From positions 1 to 64,000 of the forward strand of contig NZ_NPFW01000009.1 in assembly GCF_002259405.1 (NCBI RefSeq): DNA of 64,000 bases, written 5' to 3'. Position numbers and translations under genes: made by a program. Each line of letters starts with the position of its first letter. Position 1 is the stretch's first letter. The stretch is from Rhodococcus sp. 14-2483-1-2. GTDB lineage: Bacteria > Actinomycetota > Actinomycetes > Mycobacteriales > Mycobacteriaceae. The notes under the pieces were generated by a model. It saw only the letters and a program-made list of their open reading frames with translations. It was not told the DNA's origin and searched no databases. Below are positions 1 to 9,123 of the stretch, in pieces.

Positions 1-676
1 AGTCGGTCCACCGCCGCCTGCTGCGCCGCCCGCACCACCCGCCGCCCCGGTCCGCACCGAGGCTCCGGAAGTCAGCCTCACCAAGGCCAGGCCCGTCAGC
101 CTCACGAAGGGCCAGAAGGTCACCCTGCGCAAGGACGGCGGCGTGGCTCTGACGGTCATCCGAATGGGCCTCGGCTGGGACCCGGTGACCACTCCGAAGA
201 AGGGCGGATTGTTCGGCGGCGGCGGCCGAGCCGCGAACATCGACCTCGACGCGTCGGCGATCATGCTCGCCGACCGCAACGTCAACGATGTCGTCTACTA
301 CGGGCAGCTCAATGCCAAGGACGGTTCGATCGTGCACCAGGGCGACAACCTCACCGGCGAGGGCGAGGGCGACGACGAGGTGATCGTGGTCGACCTGACG
401 CGGGTGCCCAAGCACGTGACCGGCATCGTCTTGACGGTGACCTCGTACCGCGGTCAGACGTTCGAGCAGGTCGCGAACGCTTTCTGCCGTCTGGTCGACA
501 ACACCACCAACACCGAACTGGCCCGCTTCACCCTGCAGGGTGGCATGCCGTTCACCGGTCTGGTGATGGCGAAGGTGTACCGCCAGGGCAGTGAATGGAA
601 GCTCCAGGCCATCGGCGACGGCATCCAGGCCAAGCACGCCGGTGAAGCCGTCAAACAGCTCGGCCGCTATATGTGA
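1..676 (+). CDS. TerD-family stress protein, 5' end outside window
   Basis: The open frame is already coding at the left edge (frame 2), so the start lies outside. The visible part begins with a Pro/Ala-rich linker, then two copies of a VSLTK motif (the second continues as VSLTKGQKVTLRKDGG), then a TerD core with GLGWDP, an acidic Asp-rich patch (NIDLDASAIML), the GDNLTGEGEGDDE metal-binding-type loop and a C-terminal GMPFTGLVMAKVYR segment. TerD-fold proteins bind calcium and are linked to tellurite and general stress resistance. A linker before TerD suggests a multidomain form. The stop overlaps the end of the convergent membrane glycosyltransferase by 26 bp. Confidence 0.85.
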   Translation, partial: VGPPPPAAPPAPPAAPVRTEAPEVSLTKARPVSLTKGQKVTLRKDGGVALTVIRMGLGWDPVTTPKKGGLFGGGGRAANIDLDASAIMLADRNVNDVVYYGQLNAKDGSIVHQGDNLTGEGEGDDEVIVVDLTRVPKHVTGIVLTVTSYRGQTFEQVANAFCRLVDNTTNTELARFTLQGGMPFTGLVMAKVYRQGSEWKLQAIGDGIQAKHAGEAVKQLGRYM

Positions 677-2216
677 CCGGTCGCCGGGCGGTCCGATCCG
701 AAGCGGTCCGATCTGCAGCGCCGTCGAGCACGCCACCGAGCGGGTCGACGGCGCTGCCGTTTCGAATCAGATCCTCGGCCGGACGGTAGATCTGCCGAAC
801 GATCAACGCGCACAACCCGATCACGGCAACATCGCGCACCACGACGGTCGCGGTGAACCACTGTTCGGGGAGGCCCTTGTTCTCCACACCCAAGTAGTAG
901 TACATCCGCGGGAACCAGACGAATGCGTCGATCGTCATCCACGCCAACAGAATTCGACGATGCGGTAGTGCCAGTACGGCCAGCGGAACCAGCCACAGCG
1001 AATACTGCGGGCTCCATACCTTGTTGGTGAGCAGGAACCCGGCGACCACGAGGAACACCAGTTGCGCGAGCCGCGGCCGCGTCGGTGCCGTCGTGCCGAT
1101 GTACGCGATGAGCGCACACACGAGGGCGAACAACACGAGCGTCACGGCATTGAGCACCAACGGTTTGTCGCCCGGGTACAGGGGACCGTCGAAACCGGTC
1201 CAGCCGGTGAACGAGGTGACGACGTTGTACAGCGAATCCGGGTCGGCACCGCGCTCGGAATTGAGCCGGAAGAATTCGTACCACCCCGACGGATACAGCA
1301 GCGCGAGAGGAAGATTGACCGCCAGCCAGGCACCGATCGCGGCGCACGCAGTGATGCCCCACTCCCGCATCTTGCCGGTGCGCCAGCACAGCACCAGCAG
1401 GGGTCCGAGGAACAGGAGGGGATAGAGCTTGGTGGCACCGCCGAGACCGATCAGAACCCCGGCCAGAACCGGCCGCTTCTTGGCCCACGCCAGCAAACCG
1501 GTGAGCGCGAAAGCCGTTGCGAGAGCGTCGAAATTGGTGAATCCGTGCACGATCACCAGCGGCGACACCGCCACGAGGGCGGCATCCCAGATACGGCGTC
1601 CGGCAGCTATGGCGGTGGCCCACACGGTGACCAACCAGGCGACGGCCAGGCCCAGGGCAACCACGTTGAAGTAGACGACGACCGGCAACGCCTGCGGGAG
1701 GAAACTCAGTGAGTTCCAGGCCTTTCCGACGACCATGGAGCCGTACTGGTAGAGCCCCGCGATCACCGGGTACTCCATGTACCGAATCTGACTCGACCCG
1801 TCGGCCTTGGTTTCTTCCCAGGACTTCTTGTACGGGAACGCACCTTGATCGAGTCGTTCCGCCCCGTAGAGCGGCACGGTGTCGGAATAGCACATCGCCA
1901 CGTACTGACGACTGCCACTCCAATCGAGTCCGAGTTCGCCGCCCGGTCCCACCGGTGCCTGCTGGATACACGCAGCCTTGGCGAACCAACCGAAGCTCAG
2001 GAAGATCACCGCCAGCAGCAGAACGACCCGTAGCGCGGTGAACCAGCGCTGCCGACCGACCAGCGCGTGCTTCCCGATCGGACCGCCGATGACCGAGGAC
2101 AGTTCCTCGGTCATCGGATCGGTCCGACTGGGCAGGTCGCGGTCGGCGGCGCTCGCCGAATCGAGGCGACCCGGGCTCGCCACTGCTCGACCCTTGCGGT
2201 CGGGTTCGGTCGTCAC
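651..2216 (-). CDS. GT87-type polyprenyl-phosphate-dependent membrane glycosyltransferase
   Basis: 521 residues from a GTG. A charged cytoplasmic N-terminus of about 55 residues precedes roughly ten hydrophobic helices separated by short loops. The first external loop carries LDWSGSRQYVAMCYSD and YMEYPV, the acidic and aromatic features typical of DUF2029/GT87 mannosyltransferase-like proteins, which use lipid-linked sugars at the outer membrane face to build lipoglycans or arabinogalactan. It follows ponA by 11 nt on the same strand, as Rv0051 follows ponA1 in M. tuberculosis, so the two are probably cotranscribed. The exact sugar and acceptor cannot be read from the sequence. Confidence 0.8.
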   Translation of the reverse strand: MTTEPDRKGRAVASPGRLDSASAADRDLPSRTDPMTEELSSVIGGPIGKHALVGRQRWFTALRVVLLLAVIFLSFGWFAKAACIQQAPVGPGGELGLDWSGSRQYVAMCYSDTVPLYGAERLDQGAFPYKKSWEETKADGSSQIRYMEYPVIAGLYQYGSMVVGKAWNSLSFLPQALPVVVYFNVVALGLAVAWLVTVWATAIAAGRRIWDAALVAVSPLVIVHGFTNFDALATAFALTGLLAWAKKRPVLAGVLIGLGGATKLYPLLFLGPLLVLCWRTGKMREWGITACAAIGAWLAVNLPLALLYPSGWYEFFRLNSERGADPDSLYNVVTSFTGWTGFDGPLYPGDKPLVLNAVTLVLFALVCALIAYIGTTAPTRPRLAQLVFLVVAGFLLTNKVWSPQYSLWLVPLAVLALPHRRILLAWMTIDAFVWFPRMYYYLGVENKGLPEQWFTATVVVRDVAVIGLCALIVRQIYRPAEDLIRNGSAVDPLGGVLDGAADRTASDRTARRPVTYSGRAV

Positions 2217-2227
2217 CGCCGGCGTCG

Positions 2228-5017
2228 CTACTGCCCGGGCGTTGCCGGTTCGGGCGCTGCCGGTTCAGGTGCCGCCGGTTCGGGTTCTGCGGGCTGCGCC
2301 GGTGCCAGTCCGGGCAACGGGATGGTCACGCCGGGCAGAATCTCGACCTGCCGCGGAGTGATGACGACCGGCGGCGAGATCTCCGTCGGAATCGGCAAGG
2401 TCACCTGCGGCGGAGCTGTCGATGGTGCCACCGTGGCCGTCGGGGCCGGAGCGGAGTACTGCGGCACACCGGCCTGACCCGCAATGGCCTCGGGCGTCGG
2501 GAAGGTCTCGTTCGAGGTGCCTTCCAACGTGCCGTCCATCGTGTCTTTCCAGATGTCCGACGGTATGCCCGATCCGTAGATCGGTCCGCCGTAGCTGTTC
2601 TCCAGCGGCAGACCCTGCTCGGTACCGACCCACACGGCGGTGGACAGCGACGGCGTGTAACCGACCATCCAGGCGTCCTTGTTCTGCCCGGTGTCTCCGA
2701 GCTGAGCGGTACCGGTCTTGGCTGCCGACTGGCGACCGCCTGCGAGGTTGTGACCGTTGGAGTAGCCGGCGATCGGGCGCATCGCCGAGGTCACGTTGTC
2801 CGCGACCGCGGCCGAGACGACCTGCTGGCCGGCTTCGGGAGCACGGTCGAGCAGCACGGTGCCGTCGGCGGTGACGACCTTCTGGACGAAGTGCGGCGTG
2901 TGATAAACCCCGGACGCAGCCAGTGTCGCGTAGGCCGAGGCCATGTCGATGACGCGAGATTGGTACTGGCCGAGCACGACTCCGTAGTTGGGGCCTGCGT
3001 TGTCGGGCTCGGTCAGGGTGGGGCCGACGCCCTCGATCTCCTGCGGGATACCGAGCTTGTGCGCCATGTCCGCGATGGCCTGCGGGCCGTTGTCCATCCC
3101 GAGCATCATTCGATAGAAGCTGGTGTTCAGAGAACGCTTCAGCGCTTCGGCGATGGTGCACGTTCCACAGGAGGCGCCCTCGACGTTGCTGATCTCGATG
3201 CCGTTGACGTCGAGCGGGGAGCTGTCGTACATCTTCGAGAGCGGAATGCCCTGATCCAGCGCAGCCGCCAGACCGAACACCTTGAACGACGATCCGGTCT
3301 GCAAGCCGGACTGGGCGAAGTCGAATCCTCGACCGTCCGCGCCGCCGTAGTACGAGCGAACTGCACCGGTGCGCGGATCGATCGACACCGAGGCCGTCCG
3401 CAGCTCGGACGGTTCACCCTCGAGATTGCTGGTCGCGGCATCCACCGCGGCCGCCTGGGCCTTCGGATCGATGGTCGTGGTGATCTGCAGGCCCTCGGTG
3501 TTGAGGTCCTGATCACTGATACCGACAGCGGACAGCTCGCGCAGCACCTGGGCCTTGATCAAGCCGTCCGGCCCGGCATCCTGGGCGTCGCCGGTATCGA
3601 CCTGTGCGCTCGGGACCACTGCCGGGAACATCATCGCTCCCCGCTGGGTCGCGTCGAGCTGCCCCTGCGAGACCATGCCGTCGAGCACGTAGTCCCAGCG
3701 AGCTTGCGCGCCGGTGGGGTTGAACTCGGGATCGAGATTGGACGGCTGCTGGATGACCGCCGCCAGGACCGCACCCTCTTCGACGGAGAGCTGATCCACG
3801 GACTTGCCGAAATACGCCGTCGACGCCGCTGCGATGCCGTACGCACCGCGACCGAAGTAGATGGTGTTGAGATACGCAGCGAGAATGTCGTCCTTGGACC
3901 ACTGACGCGCCATCTTCGAGGAGATGACCAGCTCACGCATCTTGCGGGTCAGCGTCCGATCGTTACCGACCAACGCGTTCTTCACGTACTGCTGAGTGAT
4001 GGTCGAACCGCCGCCGGCGCTGTCGCGTCCGAGCACATTGTCACGGACGGCTCGGCCGAAGCCAGTCACCGAGAATCCGGGATTGGAGTAGAAATCGCGG
4101 TCCTCGGCCGAGAGCACGGCGTTACGCACATGCTCCGGAATCTGGTCGATCGTCACATCGGTGCGGTTGCCCTCGGGTGGCACCACCTTGCCGAGCACAC
4201 TCGAGCCGTCGGCGGCGAAGATCGTGGCGACCTGGTTGGTCCTGATGTCGCCGGGACGCGGCACGTCCTCGACGGTGTACGCCACCATGAACGCCAGGAT
4301 CGGCACGATAAGACCCAGGGCGATCAACGCGTACATCGTGCGTCGAACGACCCGCCACTTGGACTTCTTCTTCGTTTTCGCGGCGGGACCTCTTTCGGGC
4401 GGCTCGGGCGGTTCGCTGCCCGAGGAGAGAACTGATGGATCGTTCGGTTCGTGGGGTGGTGGCACAGAGCCGGACCGAGTGACGCCCGTCGGGGCAGCGG
4501 ATCGAACCGGAGGCGCGATGGGCGGCTCTCCGTACCGACGCTCGCCGTAGGGACGTTCGCCTGCAGGACGTCCACTCACCGGATCCACCGGCGGCCTGCC
4601 CTGAACGGGTCGGCTCTGCGGCGGCATCGGAGGACGACCCTGCGGAGGCATCGGGCGTTGACCGGGAGGAGGTCCCGGACGCTGACCGGGAGGAGGCATC
4701 GGAGGACGACCCTGCGGCGGCATCGGACGCTGACCGGGAGGGGGTCCCGGACGCTGACCCGGAGGAGGTCCCGGACGCTGACCGGGAGGGGGTCCCGGAC
4801 GCTGACCCGGAGGAGGTCCCGGACGCTGACCGGGAGGAGGCATCGGAGGACGACCCTGCGGCGGCGTAGGACGCTGGCCGGGAGGGGGTACCGGGCGACG
4901 CCCGGGTGGATCGGAGTGTCGACTGCCGCGGGGCGGCCCGGGCACGTCGGGACGCCGTCCGGAGTCGCTACGGCCCGGTTCGTTGCTACCCGGGTTGTTG
5001 TCGTAGGGGGAACTCAC
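2228..5017 (-). CDS. ponA: Bifunctional penicillin-binding protein 1 (transglycosylase/transpeptidase)
   Basis: 929 residues from a GTG with GGAG 8 nt upstream. A cytoplasmic N-terminus of about 225 residues is dominated by Pro/Gly/Gln/Arg repeats (residues 43-137). A KTKKKSK patch and one membrane helix (about 227-248) follow. The GT51 transglycosylase has the catalytic Glu305 in SAEDRDFY, then GGSTITQQYVKN. The transpeptidase has the nucleophile motif S576-S-F-K579, an SLN motif and K767-T-G. The C-terminus is a Pro/Ala/Glu-rich tail (PAAPEPAAPEPATPGQ). It polymerises and cross-links peptidoglycan at the growing pole or septum. Gene order with DUF5318 upstream and GT87 downstream matches M. 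tuberculosis ponA1. Confidence 0.96.
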   Translation of the reverse strand: MSSPYDNNPGSNEPGRSDSGRRPDVPGPPRGSRHSDPPGRRPVPPPGQRPTPPQGRPPMPPPGQRPGPPPGQRPGPPPGQRPGPPPGQRPGPPPGQRPMPPQGRPPMPPPGQRPGPPPGQRPMPPQGRPPMPPQSRPVQGRPPVDPVSGRPAGERPYGERRYGEPPIAPPVRSAAPTGVTRSGSVPPPHEPNDPSVLSSGSEPPEPPERGPAAKTKKKSKWRVVRRTMYALIALGLIVPILAFMVAYTVEDVPRPGDIRTNQVATIFAADGSSVLGKVVPPEGNRTDVTIDQIPEHVRNAVLSAEDRDFYSNPGFSVTGFGRAVRDNVLGRDSAGGGSTITQQYVKNALVGNDRTLTRKMRELVISSKMARQWSKDDILAAYLNTIYFGRGAYGIAAASTAYFGKSVDQLSVEEGAVLAAVIQQPSNLDPEFNPTGAQARWDYVLDGMVSQGQLDATQRGAMMFPAVVPSAQVDTGDAQDAGPDGLIKAQVLRELSAVGISDQDLNTEGLQITTTIDPKAQAAAVDAATSNLEGEPSELRTASVSIDPRTGAVRSYYGGADGRGFDFAQSGLQTGSSFKVFGLAAALDQGIPLSKMYDSSPLDVNGIEISNVEGASCGTCTIAEALKRSLNTSFYRMMLGMDNGPQAIADMAHKLGIPQEIEGVGPTLTEPDNAGPNYGVVLGQYQSRVIDMASAYATLAASGVYHTPHFVQKVVTADGTVLLDRAPEAGQQVVSAAVADNVTSAMRPIAGYSNGHNLAGGRQSAAKTGTAQLGDTGQNKDAWMVGYTPSLSTAVWVGTEQGLPLENSYGGPIYGSGIPSDIWKDTMDGTLEGTSNETFPTPEAIAGQAGVPQYSAPAPTATVAPSTAPPQVTLPIPTEISPPVVITPRQVEILPGVTIPLPGLAPAQPAEPEPAAPEPAAPEPATPGQ
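4607..4891. repeat. 24-bp tandem repeat encoding PPPGQRPG units of PonA
   Basis: On the plus strand, units of the form GGACGCTGACCGGGAGG plus a short tail recur about ten times, with two interleaved variants (PPPGQRPG and MPPQGRPP in protein). Neighbouring copies are almost identical at the DNA level, which points to recent expansion by slippage or unequal recombination. The frame is kept throughout because the unit is 24 bp. Copy number is likely to vary between strains. Confidence 0.9.
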
Positions 5018-5086
5018 GTACGAATCTCCAGTAATTTCGGCGGCCGCGTCGAATTCTCGGTGGACGAGATAGGCAGAGCGATTGTG

Positions 5087-5518
5087 TCACTCACTCGCTG
5101 TTCGACGGTTCGGTTGACGGGAACCCGACCGCGGACGACGGGGTTGCTTGGGCGCGGGGACGGCCCCGAGGACATAGGACTGGACGAGGTGGTTCCAACT
5201 GCACGACCTACACACCTCGACCACATGGACCGAGAACTCCTCCTGGGTCGACGCGAGGCGGACGAGTTCGTCCGCTGTTCTCGCCGACCCGGACAGGGCC
5301 CCGAGCTTCTCGCCGAACACCCAGGACACCAGCGTGAGCTGCTCCTTGCGGCAGATGGGGCACACCACGTCGCTGCCACGTCCATGGAACTTGGCAGCGC
5401 GAAGCAGGTACGGATCTGCATCACAGACCGCTGCGACACCCGTCCTACCGGAGTAGACCTCGGCCAGCAGCGACCGACGCTGAAGGGCGTAGTCCACCAC
5501 CTGTCGCTGAAGTCGCAC
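5087..5518 (-). CDS. DUF5318 protein with zinc-ribbon-like cysteine pairs (Rv0049-like)
   Basis: 143 residues from the GTG at 5518, beginning MRLQRQVVDYALQRRSLLAE. Two Cys pairs, CPIC and CRSC, are about 50 residues apart and could form one zinc site. The C-terminus is basic and proline-rich. An upstream GTG at 5605 is in frame, but the shorter start is preferred: TACTCT lies exactly 7 nt before GTG 5518, as for a leaderless mRNA, and homologues have about 140 residues. The gene sits 69 nt upstream of ponA on the same strand, as in mycobacteria. Its function is unknown; the context suggests a link to cell-wall synthesis. Confidence 0.82.
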   Translation of the reverse strand: MRLQRQVVDYALQRRSLLAEVYSGRTGVAAVCDADPYLLRAAKFHGRGSDVVCPICRKEQLTLVSWVFGEKLGALSGSARTADELVRLASTQEEFSVHVVEVCRSCSWNHLVQSYVLGAVPAPKQPRRPRSGSRQPNRRTASE

Positions 5519-5688
5519 GAGGACCAGAGTACGTGCGGCCCCTCCGATGCGGACCTGCGAACCCCGCCTCGGCAGCGAGCAGGTCCTGTTTCGGCCTCGG
5601 GACACTGCGCTCCACCTGTGCCGACGATCGCTGCGTGCAGGGCTCGATCCGCGGCGCCCAGGTCCGTCCGGTCCCTACACTCGCTCGC

Positions 5689-6219
5689 ATGTTCGCCACA
5701 TCGGGAATCCACGTGCGGCCCCGACGGGACAGTGACCTGAGCACCCTCCTACCCATCCTGCAACGTACGCACGAAACGCAGCGCTATCCCATGCGCGCAG
5801 CTGCGGTGCGAGCCGACTGGCTTGCTGCACCGAACGAACTCGCAGCCTGGGTCGCCGAATACGAGAACGCCGTCGTCGGACATGTAGCGCTGCACCCGAC
5901 GGCATCACCGGAACAGGATCCCGGTGCGGACGATGCGAGCGCACAGTGGCAGCGAGCAACCGGGGTCGCTGCCGATCGACTCGCTGTCGTGTCGCGGTTG
6001 GTGACCGACGGCTCCGTACCGGGCAGCGGAACGACGTTGCTCGCACATGCAGTGAATGCGGCACGGGACGAAGGACAGGCACCGGTGCTGCTCGTCGATC
6101 CGAGCAGCGCCGCTCTCGGCTTCTACCGCAGGCGAGGCTGGCACCGAATCGGGACGGCTGCGCAGCAGTGGGGCGAGTACCGAGTCGACGCAGTACTCAT
6201 GGTGGCACCGGTTCGCTGA
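5689..6219 (+). CDS. GNAT-family N-acetyltransferase
   Basis: 176 residues. The N-terminal IHVRPRRDSDLSTLLPIL is a typical GNAT opening. The acetyl-CoA-binding region is represented by VSRLVTDGSVPGSGTTLLAHAV, a variant of the R-x-x-G-x-G/A loop, and the C-terminal LGFYRRRGWHRIG matches the usual Tyr/Trp acid-base region. The start is taken at 5689 because TACACT lies 7 nt upstream and the sequence upstream of it does not look like protein. The substrate is unknown. It is divergent from DUF5318. Confidence 0.8.
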   Translation: MFATSGIHVRPRRDSDLSTLLPILQRTHETQRYPMRAAAVRADWLAAPNELAAWVAEYENAVVGHVALHPTASPEQDPGADDASAQWQRATGVAADRLAVVSRLVTDGSVPGSGTTLLAHAVNAARDEGQAPVLLVDPSSAALGFYRRRGWHRIGTAAQQWGEYRVDAVLMVAPVR

Positions 6220-6388
6220 ACCGATCATCCGTCTGCCTCGCGGTGCAGGCCAATCCACGATTGCAGTCGCGAGCGGACTCATCCGTCGGCGATGCGTCTA
6301 TGGACTTGTCGCCGTCGATCGAGGTCGTCACGCGGTCGTGGTGTCGACCGGTCCGCTCGGGATCGCTCTGCCGATACTCCGCACCGAG

Positions 6389-6418
6389 TTGTCAGAATAT
6401 GTATCGGCGCGATACATT
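6389..6418 (+). promoter_or_regulatory. padR-ino1 promoter with PadR-type operator
   Basis: TTGTCA (6389-6394) and TACATT (6413-6418) are 18 nt apart and form a housekeeping-type promoter. Between and over them lies ATGTATCGGCGCGATACAT (6399-6417), two perfect 8-bp arms around GCG. PadR regulators typically bind ATGT...ACAT dyads, so this is a strong candidate for autoregulation that would also control ino1. Confidence 0.72.
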
Positions 6419-6483
6419 CTCCGATAGTGCGGTCAATCGCATCGCCATGATGTGATCGTTTGGATTCGAGAAGGGGGAGTTGC

Positions 6484-7074
6484 ATGCTCGAGCTCGCAAT
6501 TCTCGGACTGCTTCTCGAATCACCCATGCACGGTTACGAGCTCCGCAAGCGGCTGACCGGCCTGCTCGGAGCTTTTCGAGCGTTTTCGTACGGATCGCTG
6601 TACCCGGCACTCCGTCGACTTCAAACCGACGGTCTCATCGCCGAGGACGCCGGTCCCGACTTGCTCGTGAAGAGACGAGCAAAACGGGTGTATCAGCTCA
6701 CCCCTCTCGGCAGGGAACGATTTGCCGAACTGGTGGCCGACACCGGACCGCAGAACTACACCGACGACGGATTCGGCGTACATCTTGCCTTCTTCAGTCG
6801 GACTCCCGCGGAAGCTCGAGTCCGCATTCTCGAAGGCAGACGTCGCCAGGTCGAGGAGCGCCGAGAAGGCCTCCGCGACGCTGTGGCCAAGGCGAACGGG
6901 ACACTCGACCGCTACACCAGGCAGCTACACCAGCTCGGTCTCGAATCGAGCGAACGCGAGGTGCGCTGGCTCAACGAAGTCATCGCAGCCGAGCAGGCCG
7001 AACCCAACCCAGCACCGTCCCACACAGCACCAAACAGGACAGTCAAGACAGAAGGAGAACCCGACCATGGGTGA
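6484..7074 (+). CDS. PadR-family transcriptional regulator
   Basis: 196 residues, starting [20 protein letters not shown], with AGGGGGAG 5 nt before the ATG. The N-terminal winged helix (about 1-90) contains the usual [16 protein letters not shown] recognition helix and the GRERFAEL wing end. A C-terminal coiled-coil helix pair (about 110-180, [16 protein letters not shown]) is the PadR dimerisation domain (Vir_act_alpha_C). The stop overlaps the ino1 start by 8 nt, so the two are translationally coupled, as Rv0047c and ino1 (Rv0046c) are adjacent in M. tuberculosis. It probably represses its own operon through the 6399-6417 palindrome. Confidence 0.93.
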   Translation: MLELAILGLLLESPMHGYELRKRLTGLLGAFRAFSYGSLYPALRRLQTDGLIAEDAGPDLLVKRRAKRVYQLTPLGRERFAELVADTGPQNYTDDGFGVHLAFFSRTPAEARVRILEGRRRQVEERREGLRDAVAKANGTLDRYTRQLHQLGLESSEREVRWLNEVIAAEQAEPNPAPSHTAPNRTVKTEGEPDHG

Positions 7075-8149
7075 GAACAACAACGCAATCCGCGTGGCCA
7101 TTGTGGGTGTGGGCAACTGCGCCTCATCCCTGGTCCAGGGTGTCGAGTACTACAAGGACGCGGACGAGAACGCCACCGTCCCCGGCCTCATGCACGTCAT
7201 GTTCGGCAAGTACCACGTCCGCGACGTCGAGTTCGTCGCCGCGTTCGACGTGGACGCCAAGAAGGTCGGCTTCGATCTCTCCGAGGCCATCTTCTCCAGT
7301 GAGAACAACACCATCAAGATCGCCGACGTGCCCCCGAAGGACGTCCACGTCCTGCGCGGACCGACCCTCGACGGCCTCGGCAAGTACTACCGCGAGACCA
7401 TCACCGAGGCCGACGGCGACGCCGTCGACGTGGCGCAGGCCCTGCGCGACGCCAAGGTGGACGTGCTCGTCTCCTACCTCCCCGTCGGATCCGAAGAAGC
7501 CGACAAGTTCTACGCACAGGCCGCCATCGACGCAGGCGTCGCCTTCGTCAACGCGCTGCCCGTCTTCATCGCATCGGATCCCGTCTGGGCCAAGAAGTTC
7601 GAGGACGCAGGCGTCCCCATCGTCGGCGACGACATCAAGAGCCAGGTCGGTGCCACCATCACCCACCGCGTCATGGCCAAGCTCTTCGAAGACCGCGGTG
7701 TGCAGCTCGACCGCACCATGCAGCTCAACGTCGGCGGCAACATGGACTTCCTCAACATGCTCGAGCGCACCCGCCTCGAGTCGAAGAAGATCTCCAAGAC
7801 CCAGGCCGTGACGTCGAACCTCCAGAAGGAATTCAACGCCAAGGACGTCCACATCGGACCGTCCGACCACGTCGGCTGGCTCGACGACCGCAAGTGGGCC
7901 TACGTCCGCCTCGAAGGCCGCGCCTTCGGTGACGTTCCCCTGAGCCTCGAGTACAAGCTCGAAGTATGGGACTCGCCCAACTCTGCAGGCGTCATCATCG
8001 ACGCAGTCCGCGCCGCCAAGATCGCCAAGGACCGCGGCATCGGTGGACCGGTCATCCCGGCTTCGGCCTACCTGATGAAGAGCCCGCCGAAGCAGCTGGC
8101 CGACGACGTCGCTCGCGAACAACTCGAAGCGTTCATCATCGACGCGTAA
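7067..8149 (+). CDS. ino1: Inositol-3-phosphate synthase
   Basis: 360 residues, the usual length for the actinobacterial form. It converts glucose 6-phosphate to 1L-myo-inositol 1-phosphate with NAD+ as redox cofactor, feeding phosphatidylinositol, lipoglycans and mycothiol. Visible signatures are the Rossmann motif [13 protein letters not shown] (about 13-25), [18 protein letters not shown], the active-site region [31 protein letters not shown] and the C-terminal [24 protein letters not shown] precedes ATG 7067. It is coupled to padR upstream and followed by a long hairpin. Synthesis of this precursor therefore appears to be under local PadR control. Confidence 0.97.
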   Translation: MGENNNAIRVAIVGVGNCASSLVQGVEYYKDADENATVPGLMHVMFGKYHVRDVEFVAAFDVDAKKVGFDLSEAIFSSENNTIKIADVPPKDVHVLRGPTLDGLGKYYRETITEADGDAVDVAQALRDAKVDVLVSYLPVGSEEADKFYAQAAIDAGVAFVNALPVFIASDPVWAKKFEDAGVPIVGDDIKSQVGATITHRVMAKLFEDRGVQLDRTMQLNVGGNMDFLNMLERTRLESKKISKTQAVTSNLQKEFNAKDVHIGPSDHVGWLDDRKWAYVRLEGRAFGDVPLSLEYKLEVWDSPNSAGVIIDAVRAAKIAKDRGIGGPVIPASAYLMKSPPKQLADDVAREQLEAFIIDA

Positions 8150-8164
8150 ACCCCAGCGGCACTG

Positions 8165-8240
8165 ACGCCCGCCGGTCCACTCAACGTGACATTGACCCCC
8201 CAAAAGGCCACCAAATGTCACATTGAGTACCGGCGGGCGT
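8165..8240. terminator. Long imperfect inverted repeat between convergent genes
   Basis: Left arm 8165-8193 and right arm 8214-8240 pair over about 27 bp: ACGCCCGCCGGT with ACCGGCGGGCGT at the base, and ACTCAACGTGACATT with AATGTCACATTGAGT above it, with a 20-nt loop. It lies between ino1 and the leftward SnoaL-like gene, whose stop is at 8245, so it may end transcription from both sides. It lacks a clear T run and is longer than a usual terminator. Confidence 0.6.
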
Positions 8241-8244
8241 TCGC

Positions 8245-8595
8245 TTATCCGGCTGCGGTGATTTCTCGCGGATCGAATGTCACCGTGATTTGCTTGATTT
8301 TTCCGTCCTCGATTCGCTGCCAATTGGCGGTGCTCGCCGGAGATGCGATGGACGTGTGCAGATCGAACCACGTCAGTACGTTCGGGCCATCGACGAAGAC
8401 GTGGGCGATGTCGATGCCGGTGACGATCTCCGACATTCCTTTCAATCCGGCCACACATTCCGCGCCGTTGGCTGCTGTGCCCAGTGGGCCCCGGAACGTC
8501 GCGTCCTCGTGCAGGATCGACGCCAGGGTGTCGAAATCTCTGCTCCTCCAGGCCTCGAAGTAGGTCGCTGCAACTTCTTTCGGTGTCTGTGTCAT
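8245..8595 (-). CDS. SnoaL-like / NTF2-fold polyketide-cyclase-type protein
   Basis: 116 residues starting MTQTPKEVAATYFEAWRSRD, a classic NTF2-fold opening, then FDTLASILHEDATFRGPLG and a C-terminal RIEDGKIKQITVTFDP strand. Proteins of this small alpha+beta barrel family include cyclases, isomerases and many of unknown activity; no catalytic assignment is possible. An in-frame upstream start at 8652 was rejected because the extra 19 residues do not fit the family. It is convergent with ino1 across the inverted repeat. Confidence 0.78.
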   Translation of the reverse strand: MTQTPKEVAATYFEAWRSRDFDTLASILHEDATFRGPLGTAANGAECVAGLKGMSEIVTGIDIAHVFVDGPNVLTWFDLHTSIASPASTANWQRIEDGKIKQITVTFDPREITAAG

Positions 8596-8703
8596 GACAT
8601 CGAGTCTCGAACTGGCCGATCCAGAAGTCCAACAGTTGGTTGCGATCATCATCAGAACTTCTACTCATAACTGCAGCTAGGCAATACGCGCTATCGTTCT
8701 CCG

Positions 8704-9123
8704 GTGGCCATCGATCCCACTTCCACGCATCCGGTCCTCGAACGCGTCCGCGCACTGGCGTTCGCCTATCCAGAGGTGTCCGAGAAGATCTCCCACGGAC
8801 GTCCGACCTTCCGCACGGCCTCGGTGTTCGTCTACTTCGGCGGTGGCGTCAAGGGCGGCGACCAATACGACCTCTCGATCCTCGTCAAATGCGAGAGCGC
8901 CGAGGAACAGCGCGCCTGCGAACTCGAACCCCGCTACTTCCACCCCGCCTACCTCGGCCCCGCCGGCTGGGTGGGATTCGACCTCAGTGATGCCGACGAC
9001 GAACTCTGGGCCGAGGCCGCCGAACTGATCGACTGCAGCTACCGCGTCACAGCCCCGAAGCGAAACATCACCAGACTCGACGCCGGTGAGGGCCCGAATC
9101 TGGGGGTTCAGCAATGGAATTGA
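8704..9123 (+). CDS. MmcQ/YjbR-family DNA-binding-like protein
   Basis: 139 residues from GTG. HPVLERVRALAFAYPEVSEK and the SHGRPTFRTASVFVYFGGG segment are typical of the MmcQ/YjbR (CyaY-like fold) family, whose function is poorly defined. HPAYLGPAGWVGFDLSD and the C-terminal EAAELIDCSYRVTAPK complete the domain. TATCGT ends 6 nt before the GTG, suggesting a leaderless transcript. It overlaps the following LysR gene by 10 nt. Confidence 0.82.
   Translation: MAIDPTSTHPVLERVRALAFAYPEVSEKISHGRPTFRTASVFVYFGGGVKGGDQYDLSILVKCESAEEQRACELEPRYFHPAYLGPAGWVGFDLSDADDELWAEAAELIDCSYRVTAPKRNITRLDAGEGPNLGVQQWN

Noticed and set aside
4607-4891. CRISPR-like array
   Set aside because: The repeats are contiguous, in frame and lie inside PonA, with no unique spacers.
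7124-8755. Long open frame on the minus strand opposite ino1
   Set aside because: Shadow of ino1 and the downstream gene; repetitive Asp/Val/Gly composition and no domain.
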